Source of the DNA: an uncultured Dorea sp.
Lineage (GTDB): Bacteria; Bacillota; Clostridia; Lachnospirales; Lachnospiraceae
Reading direction: 5' to 3'
DNA length: 64,000 nucleotides
Assembly: GCA_910586965.1 (NCBI GenBank)
Contig: CAJUMF010000019.1
Location: forward strand, 1 to 64,000
Positions 59,201 to 64,000 of the stretch are shown here, in pieces. The notes beneath the pieces are model-generated. The model saw only the letters and a list, made by a program, of their open reading frames with translations, had not been told where the DNA came from and ran no database searches. Within the stretch, counting starts at the first letter, position 1. Every line of letters begins with the position of its first letter. Both the position numbers and the translations under genes were made by a program.

Positions 59201-59456
59201 ATGTTGCAAGCCGGTAAACAACCTTCCTGCTCCCCGGCGAACGATCAAACGCCATGAACAAAATATCACGGCTCTTCTGGAATTCTCCACAGTATTCATA
59301 AACTTCACTGACCGTATTCAGCATAGACGCACTCTTAACCCTGCGCCAATCAATAGTATCTGCAATCTCCATTGCTTTCCGATACTGCTTTTTTTCTGTA
59401 TATTCAAGCAGTTGTTCTGTTTTTACCCGATATTCATATTTATCCAAAATTCTCAC
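56298..59456 (-). CDS. TPR, coiled-coil, acidic-repeat protein with CbxX-like AAA+ domain
   Basis: This is a 1052-residue cytoplasmic protein with no signal or membrane segment. Residues 1-195 look like TPR helices (RDILFMAFDRSPGSRKVVYRL, ASDCYEEFVKLAPKDPNQYIL). An acidic linker follows, then a Lys/Ala/Glu coiled coil (about 329-449, repeats of AAEEAARKAEEEAKKK). About 270 residues consisting almost only of Glu, Asp, Phe and Ser come next (490-760), then an AAA+ domain. Walker A is IGRKGSGKT (about 845). The Walker B position reads GGAIIVEKAG (about 900) where CbxX/SpoVK relatives have DEA. LTANPEFKKKFTSKLELPIF matches their sensor 1/arginine region. The start is GTG; a TTG at 59447 behind GAGGTGA is equally plausible. 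It appears monocistronic. The function is unknown. Confidence 0.85.
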   Translation of the reverse strand: MRILDKYEYRVKTEQLLEYTEKKQYRKAMEIADTIDWRRVKSASMLNTVSEVYEYCGEFQKSRDILFMAFDRSPGSRKVVYRLATLALKVNDPDEASDCYEEFVKLAPKDPNQYILKYRILKVQKAPLEEQIAALEEFKKAEYIEKWAYELARLYHEAGMVRECLEECDDLILWFSEGKYVYLAMELKMKYKPLTPLQQEKYDKHTGKKTKDIVIPGKEEEEEAEEESTSETVNENTQEIPPVKEEAEEEEAITEESPAEEEEDEEKSEEVNNKPRAPITRIVTGATLEEALASGVAMAAGLNQEEKAMAERDEELKISGQMKIEDILQEWEEKQKVNADAIEKQKAEDKERLKKERKEAEKRKEASRRAAEEAARKAEEEAKKKAAEEAARKAEEEAKKKAAEDAARKAAEETARKAEEAAKKAEEARKKAAEEAEKVAANTSTAKKKAKGKKNILEEKTQKLPDDIMELVEQLESRVTGTTTPQKEEEEEFEQEDILEGLAEDFGAEEPVDLFEDGLQDDQAEEDDFIEEAEEVPEEDEPEEMEDDFGEEESDFEEEESEDFEDDFGEEEAEEDFEEDDTSEEDDFEEEESEDDFEDDDFEEEEPEDFEDDFEEEESEDFEDDFEEEDFEEEESEDFEDDFEEEDFEEEESEDFEDGFEEEDFEEEESEDFDDDFEDEEGDFEEEEFDEDEFIESEDDFDEEDFDEDDFEEEDFEEEESEDDFEEEDFEEEEFDEEDFEEDEIEEEEEISLEIEEPSEEEIQKRFKKAKGGGGVPFDTGFVVTGRYDLSATSEIGLKAGLTEEQKKLFSYFVPVRGMSEQIVEALDNDRRAQREGTSKTGNLLVIGRKGSGKTVLAVDIVKAIQKQRNLKQGKVAIVTGESLNKKELPNIIQKLKGGAIIVEKAGKLNSRTVKELNHLMERKTGEMLFVLEDQRKPLEKVLTANPEFKKKFTSKLELPIFINDELVTFGQTYAKENGYKLDEMGILALYSRIDVMQREDHAVSVAEVKEIMDEAISHSQRVNVKHLARRVFGKGTDDSDRIILKEEDFKI
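57430..57582 (-). repeat. three tandem 51-bp repeats in the acidic region
   Basis: Units lie at 57430-57480, 57481-57531 and 57532-57582 and differ at only a few bases. Each encodes 17 residues of the type FEEEDFEEEESEDFEDD. Partial units continue on both sides from about 57240 to 57800. Confidence 0.9.
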
Positions 59457-60068
59457 CTCAAAATGTATCTTTTGTCTACTCTTACTGTTAAAATCATTAT
59501 TATTAGTGTATCATAAGGCACTCTCAATGTCAAAATATACACTTAATAATTACAAAATTCCTATGACCGCGAAACAGCCACCGGAATGTTTTACTCCAAT
59601 GGCTGTTATATTTTTATATTCAGTTTGATATGCTTCTATGCTAATAATTCGGAGGACTTCTCTGGATTAACCATTCCCGCGCCTTTTAAAAATTCATGTG
59701 GTATCTTACTTCAATATGTTTGCAGATTACAAATCCTTGCTTTTCACCGGTTCTTTCTTCTCCGAATTCTCATCTTTCATTCAATTTTTCCGGCTTATCT
59801 TTTAATAGAGGTTAAGGCTTCTCTCCGGGAACTTCCGTCTGCCATACCACTAACATATTGAATTGTTGTCTCTTTTACTGTGTCCACTGGAGTAAGCCCC
59901 CTTCCTTTTATATTTAAAAGATTAACTTCTTTTTTTGATGGTTTAATGATAACACCATCGCTTCTATTTGTCAACCTTTTTTCTTATTTTTTATATATTT
60001 TTATTTTTCTCCCACCCCTTCCTCTAATTGTCTGATTTCAATATATTATTTTTACAATTCATACAATA
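59457..60068. other. 612-base intergenic region, possibly decayed coding sequence
   Basis: No intact gene is supported. A hairpin AACAGCCA/TGGCTGTT lies near 59573-59605. On the minus strand, short protein-like phrases appear and are then stopped, for example TIQYVSGMADGSSREAL (about 59815-59865) and KGAGMVNPEKSSELLA (about 59645-59690). These may be gene remnants, or chance. Promoter elements for the large gene should lie at the left end. Confidence 0.4.
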
Positions 60069-62078
60069 CTACAAAATCAAATCTCCTGTCTTTTTATAAT
60101 CCTTAAGTGAATAGGCCTCAATCACATTCCCGCATACAATATATAACGAGTCGCCAATATATACTCCTCTGGCAGCCCTTCCGGAACGTCCATTAATTTC
60201 TTCCGACAGATTACACGAAAATCCCGCTTTCTCGTCATAACTGAACAGATAGTAACGTTCTCCGCCTTCTGTACTCCCGGCAAATCCGATCATATTCCTG
60301 TCTGCATCTATAAGAGCAGCTTTATAATCATAAGACACATCCGTACTATAGACATTTTTAAGGACAAGCTTATTCTCCTCTTTCACATCCGTATTATCGG
60401 AAATATCAAACATGCTTAGCTTTACGCCATCCGTGACCTGTGCATCTTCCTCTACATTCATACCAACTCCAAGAAGTTTATCTTTTCCATAAAAATGCAG
60501 ATAGTCCGAAAAGCCCGGTATCTTTAACTTACCTAAAATCTTTGGCTTCTTCGGATTCGAAAAATCCACACTGAATAATGGATCCGTCTCCCGGAACGTT
60601 ACAAAATATCCAGTATCCCCGAGAAGCCGTGCCGAGTACACTCTCTCATCCTTCGCCAGATTTTTGATCGAGCCAACCGTCTTAAGCTTTCCGTCCAGCA
60701 CATAGACCGAATTCGTCTCCCCCACCGTCACTACAATACGAAGGTATCCTTTGTATTCATCAATAGAAAACGAATCATTAATATAACCCTTGATACTTCC
60801 CTGTACTGCTGATGACAACTTTCCACCCTTATATCCAAGTCTTCGTATAACCGTCTTATCTGTCTCTCCATTATCATTCCATTTCGTCTCATAATAGTAG
60901 ATATTTTCATTGCTTACATATAGGCTCCCACCATCTGTAAATATCGCCTTACTATCCGTCACTTCCGAAGGCTTATCCAGACTGACTGCCGTAACCACCT
61001 CATACATACTCCCGCATTTGAATGGGGGAAGGCTGATATCCTTTTCCCTGATCAGGCCGTCATTTACCATCGGAATAAAGGTACGCGGCTCGTGACTGTC
61101 AATATTATTTCCTACGCTATAATTGCTGAATAAGTAAAGATACCCTCCGGCCAACCTGGATGAACTATAATAACCGCTCTGGGTAATTCTTCCAAGCTCA
61201 TTAGGTCTCTTCGGCTCACTGATATCACAAGTTACTGCTTCAACTTTTTCTGACATTCCGCTATTTCCGAGATAAATATATTCTTCATCATAGACGTCCA
61301 GCTCTTCTGCGTCTCCTCCCGCTGTCTTCTTAAGCTGCTGTTCCTCATATACAGCAGCAATATAGACTAGCTTCTTCTCCTTTGGCATCACATATATTTC
61401 CTGAATCTGCTGATTTTTTTTGGCTTTGATCTTCCCGATTTCTTTCAAATCGCCTTTCGTGTCCACAATAGAAATCTGTTCTCCGTTCTCCTTTAGCACA
61501 TACAGATACCTTCCATCCGTTTTCACGATATCACCTTCATCTACCCCTTCCTGACGGATATTTGTCTCAGAATATCCGCCGGCACTGACGCCCCCCGTAT
61601 CCGCTGCGGATGCTGCCATATCCTCCGAAACACTTTCTCTCTGCATATCAGATGGAATTGCCTGCTTTGCAACATCTGATTCTGCTGTCTCAAAAAACAT
61701 TGTTTCCTCGCGCGCCTGTATATCAAGCTTCGCTTTAATATAAGAATATACCTTTTTATAATTATCCTTTTTTTCCTCTGAGTCCTCACCATCCACATCT
61801 TCTTTTATGTCTTTGGCAAGCTCTGCCACACTTTCCGTCGTGTTTTCAGGAGACATTTTTTTCCCCATGCTTCCCACGATTCCGATTCCCGCTGCCAACA
61901 CAAGGCACGCTGCCAATAAACCGCCGATTCGGTAAACTCCCGCACGATTCGGTTTATATTTATTATCCTTTTCCTGCAAAAGCTTTTCAATCTGCCCGGG
62001 CTTTAAGCTCTCCGGCACCTGTACATCTTTGGTTTTCTCTTCTACTTTATTCAGAATATCCTGCTCTCTTCTTTCCAT
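60069..62078 (-). CDS. membrane-anchored beta-propeller protein (PF09826-like), candidate anti-sigma
   Basis: This 669-residue protein has a cytoplasmic N-terminal 49 residues (ERREQDILNKVEEKTKDVQVPESLKPGQIEKLL), one membrane helix at about 50-70, an acidic linker and a large extracellular propeller. The propeller starts with the family phrase YSETNIRQEGVDEGDIVKTDGRYLYVL and has blades such as GYFVTFRETDPLFSVDFSNPKKPKILGKL and FYGKDKLLGVGMN. It starts 15 bases after the stop of an ECF sigma gene. The topology, a short cytoplasmic tail with one helix and a big outer sensor, fits an anti-sigma factor, though no zinc-finger motif is present. The trigger is unknown. Confidence 0.88.
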   Translation of the reverse strand: MERREQDILNKVEEKTKDVQVPESLKPGQIEKLLQEKDNKYKPNRAGVYRIGGLLAACLVLAAGIGIVGSMGKKMSPENTTESVAELAKDIKEDVDGEDSEEKKDNYKKVYSYIKAKLDIQAREETMFFETAESDVAKQAIPSDMQRESVSEDMAASAADTGGVSAGGYSETNIRQEGVDEGDIVKTDGRYLYVLKENGEQISIVDTKGDLKEIGKIKAKKNQQIQEIYVMPKEKKLVYIAAVYEEQQLKKTAGGDAEELDVYDEEYIYLGNSGMSEKVEAVTCDISEPKRPNELGRITQSGYYSSSRLAGGYLYLFSNYSVGNNIDSHEPRTFIPMVNDGLIREKDISLPPFKCGSMYEVVTAVSLDKPSEVTDSKAIFTDGGSLYVSNENIYYYETKWNDNGETDKTVIRRLGYKGGKLSSAVQGSIKGYINDSFSIDEYKGYLRIVVTVGETNSVYVLDGKLKTVGSIKNLAKDERVYSARLLGDTGYFVTFRETDPLFSVDFSNPKKPKILGKLKIPGFSDYLHFYGKDKLLGVGMNVEEDAQVTDGVKLSMFDISDNTDVKEENKLVLKNVYSTDVSYDYKAALIDADRNMIGFAGSTEGGERYYLFSYDEKAGFSCNLSEEINGRSGRAARGVYIGDSLYIVCGNVIEAYSLKDYKKTGDLIL

Positions 62079-62093
62079 AAAGATACCCCTTTC

Positions 62094-62579
62094 CTACTCC
62101 AATATATATTCCATCTTTTCTAACGCACGGCTCCTCTTTGAACGCACAGTATTAGGATTCAGATTCAACGCACTTCCGATTTCCTTACTGTTATATCCGC
62201 CAAAGACAGAGAGCGCTACAATTTCCTGCTCCTCTGACGACAATACGAGGAAAGCTTTTTTCACATCTAAAGCAATTCCATAATCCAGAGTTTCCTTAGA
62301 AATCCCTGAGAGGCTTTCTACCCCACCTTCTTCCCTTTTTTGTCTGACTCCGGATTCCTTTAACTTTTTCCTGCATGTATTTGCCAGAATCGTGAACATC
62401 CAACTTTTAAATGCTGTTTCTTTTTGCAGCTTGCGAATATTTTCATATGCCGTAAGCACAGACTCGCTCACTGCATCTTCTGCATCCTGCACATTTTTCA
62501 TCCTGCACAGCGCAAAACGGTACATATCTTTATATATCCCTTCGTACATCTGCGCAAACTTTTTCGCATCACATCTCAT
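62094..62579 (-). CDS. ECF-type RNA polymerase sigma factor
   Basis: This is a 161-residue sigma factor with regions 2 (VQDAEDAVSESVLTAYENI, FKSWMFTILANTCRKKLKE) and 4 (LSSEEQEIVALSVFGGYNSKEIGSALNLNPNTVRSKRSRALEKM). The ATG follows AGGAAAGG; a longer start at 62609 is less likely. The propeller protein follows 15 bases later and probably controls its activity. Its regulon may include its own operon. Confidence 0.92.
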   Translation of the reverse strand: MRCDAKKFAQMYEGIYKDMYRFALCRMKNVQDAEDAVSESVLTAYENIRKLQKETAFKSWMFTILANTCRKKLKESGVRQKREEGGVESLSGISKETLDYGIALDVKKAFLVLSSEEQEIVALSVFGGYNSKEIGSALNLNPNTVRSKRSRALEKMEYILE

Positions 62580-62667
62580 ATCCTTTCCTCCCTGATATGG
62601 TATCGGCACCGACTAACTGTATATATATAAGAGTAAAAAAAACATCCATCTGTTGCATTAAAAATAC

Positions 62668-62704
62668 AAAACAGGCATTAAAAACCTTATTTTTCAATGC
62701 CTGT
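62668..62704 (-). terminator. terminator of the Rpn-type gene
   Basis: A 9-bp core stem acaggcatt/aatgcctgt is extended by A/T pairs inside and followed on the minus strand by TTTTG and T-rich sequence. Confidence 0.7.
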
Positions 62705-62735
62705 AATTCCACATATGACTTTGCAATTGCCCTGC

Positions 62736-63767
62736 CTACAATCCCACTGCCTCCTGCACCATATCAAGCGGAAACTCCAAAAGTTCCGCCACCTGCTTTT
62801 CATCCTTTAACTTCGCATACAGTTTGCGAATCATATCTTCCCTGGTCTGCCGCTCCACTTGCCCTGTCACTTGTTGTGTCACCTGCTCCGTCACTTCCTG
62901 TGTCACCTGTTGTGTCACCTGCTCCGTCACTTGTTGTGTCACCTGCTCCGTCACTCTTTTTGTTATCTTCTCCGTCAACTCTGCCTCAAGAATATCCGCC
63001 TCTAATATAAGACCCTCATCCATCATATCATTCAGACCTCCTTCAATAAACTCCTCATAGTGAGAATATAGATGATTATATAATTTCTGAATCAAACTGC
63101 GGAGTTTATTCGCATCTGCTGATGTAATATTCTCAAGCGCCTGATTCTCATTGATCACATTAAGTATATCATCAAGAATCAGCGTCTGCAATAATTTCAT
63201 ATTTTCCGGGGTTCGTTTCTTTTCGATACTGTCGCGCAGTTTCAGTATCATAAACGGGATAAGTATTACCATATTTTTACTGCTTAGTTCTTCGGTGGTA
63301 TGTTCTAAGAGCTTAAAGACCGGAACACAGTATGTAAATGTACCTTGTGTTCCAAAATCAAGGAGGATTTCCCTGGTGTCAGAAATATTTTCATGATTGT
63401 ACAGATAGATGATCCTTGGTTCCGGAAAATGTAAGATATCCGCATCATTTCTTGATTTCAGCGCATGACCGTAACTATAATCGAACACGCGGAACTCTAT
63501 CTCCTCATCCCGGTACATCTGAGCCTCCATATGGTATGAATGAGAAGAATTGACTGTAACAATCGTATCCGCCAGTGTCTTCTTCAAATGGTCGTCATGA
63601 TGTTCCGTCCAATTATAGGTTATCGTACTGTCCGGAGGGTAGTCTGTCCCAAACAGACCATTGATCAGCCCGATAACGGCACGAGCCGAGAGGGTCAGTA
63701 TCTTCTTAAACATACGGTCATAAATATGTACGATTCTATCGCTGCTGCCTGTAGTTTCTTTTTTCAT
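62736..63767 (-). CDS. Rpn/PD-(D/E)XK nuclease family protein with VT-repeat tail
   Basis: This 343-residue protein begins like the Rpn/PDDEXK_2 transposase-like group: DRMFKKILTLSARAVIGLINGLFG, then an ADTIVTV strand, then the catalytic-type strand YHMEAQMYRDEEIEFRVFDYS. The middle is alpha-helical (KLLQTLILDDILNVINENQ). The tail (about 260-310) is a helix of four-residue VTEQ/VTQQ repeats coded by 12-bp DNA repeats, and the chain ends with an HTH-like segment (KLKDEKQVAELLEFPLDMVQEAV). Rpn proteins promote recA-independent recombination in E. coli; this one's activity is untested. A long perfect inverted repeat lies just upstream. No transposase partner is visible. Confidence 0.82.
   Translation of the reverse strand: MKKETTGSSDRIVHIYDRMFKKILTLSARAVIGLINGLFGTDYPPDSTITYNWTEHHDDHLKKTLADTIVTVNSSHSYHMEAQMYRDEEIEFRVFDYSYGHALKSRNDADILHFPEPRIIYLYNHENISDTREILLDFGTQGTFTYCVPVFKLLEHTTEELSSKNMVILIPFMILKLRDSIEKKRTPENMKLLQTLILDDILNVINENQALENITSADANKLRSLIQKLYNHLYSHYEEFIEGGLNDMMDEGLILEADILEAELTEKITKRVTEQVTQQVTEQVTQQVTQEVTEQVTQQVTGQVERQTREDMIRKLYAKLKDEKQVAELLEFPLDMVQEAVGL
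62865..62960 (-). repeat. eight tandem 12-bp units encoding VTxQ repeats
   Basis: Units of the type tgtcacctgctc or tgtcacttgttg follow each other exactly every 12 bases from 62865. They encode V-T-Q/E-Q tetrads in the Rpn-type protein. Confidence 0.9.
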
Positions 63768-63780
63768 ACGCAGTTCACCT

Positions 63781-63849
63781 GCACAGAGTTTCTTCTGTGC
63801 TTACCCTCAGTGTACAAAGGAACCGTGTGTTCCTTTGTACACTGAGGGT
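63781..63849. repeat. two inverted repeats upstream of the Rpn-type gene
   Basis: A perfect 21-bp inverted repeat has arms at 63803-63823 and 63829-63849 around the 5-base loop CGTGT. Next to it lies a smaller hairpin, GCACAGA/TCTGTGC (63781-63800). They sit 14 to 82 bases upstream of the start codon. The long one has no T-run and could be a mobile-element end, a REP-like site or a regulatory hairpin. The remaining 150 bases to the window edge show no gene. Confidence 0.85.
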
Positions 63850-64000
63850 TCCTTTCTCTCAAATATAAATCTTACTTCCTGCAATACAAATGATAAACAA
63901 TCAGACATTCACCATAGCAATCACCCTCTTTACAAAATATTACAATCCGGGTACACATGAAAGAAAACTTCAAACAAATATACCGACAGTCCAAAAATGG

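Noticed and set aside
59586..59861. 91-codon plus-strand frame in the long intergenic region
   Set aside because: No ribosome site, strong Phe/Leu/Ile bias from A/T-rich sequence and no recognisable domain.

Overview
The window looks like a chromosomal segment of an anaerobic, low-to-mid GC Bacillota of the Clostridia, most likely a Lachnospiraceae gut or rumen bacterium. The grounds are the anaerobic (class III) ribonucleotide reductase, the pyruvate formate-lyase system, a spore-gene block with YabP, YabQ, DivIC, SpoIIE and a CotS-like protein, a T-box in front of an archaeal-type ProS, a preQ1-I riboswitch before queT, and many glycoside hydrolases. Most genes are on the minus strand, in long tightly packed operons. 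I see no rRNA, tRNA, CRISPR array, prophage or complete insertion sequence.

Layout. 1-3.5 kb: a YesM/YesN two-component system with a sugar-binding lipoprotein cut by the window edge. 3.7-8 kb: nrdG, nrdD (with a candidate pair of NrdR boxes) and glyA. 8.2-9.3 kb: a PD-(D/E)XK-type gene broken by an in-frame stop. 9.3-12.5 kb: a pyruvate formate-lyase operon in which the glycyl-radical domain is a separate 80-residue protein, followed by its activase. 12.8-15.2 kb: a ZIP metal transporter, an ArsC/Spx-like protein and a lineage-specific protein. 15.3-20.8 kb: an overlapping operon of an NHL-propeller protein, two FtsX-like permeases, an ABC ATPase, an ECF sigma factor and its anti-sigma factor. 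21-22.5 kb: an orphan Lon-type AAA+ ATPase without a protease domain. 22.5-31.2 kb: a sugar locus (binding protein, two permeases, GH127-like, LacI regulator, GH31) with twin palindromic operators. 32-41 kb: queT, a large surface propeller protein, a methyltransferase, a BspA-like surface protein, methionine aminopeptidase and a GH13 amylase.

41-48 kb is the conserved cluster HU-rqcP-yabP-yabQ-divIC-spoIIE-tilS-hpt-ftsH. Two members are abnormal here: SpoIIE lacks its membrane domain, and hpt has lost its central half in frame. 48-56 kb holds phosphoglucomutase, a CotS-like pseudokinase, the CCA-adding enzyme, proS with its T-box, and glgB. 56-59.5 kb encodes a 1052-residue protein with TPRs, a coiled coil, a very acidic repeat region and a CbxX-like ATPase. 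60-62.6 kb is an ECF sigma factor with a membrane-anchored beta-propeller protein. 62.7-63.8 kb is a second PD-(D/E)XK (Rpn-type) protein with a perfect 21-bp inverted repeat upstream.

The strongest leads are the split pyruvate formate-lyase, the gutted hpt, the soluble SpoIIE, the two AAA+ proteins with altered Walker B motifs, the two nuclease-like proteins that share VT-rich tails, and the 18-bp repeat joining the sigma and anti-sigma genes. All functions are inferred from motifs and context read by eye; no database search was possible.
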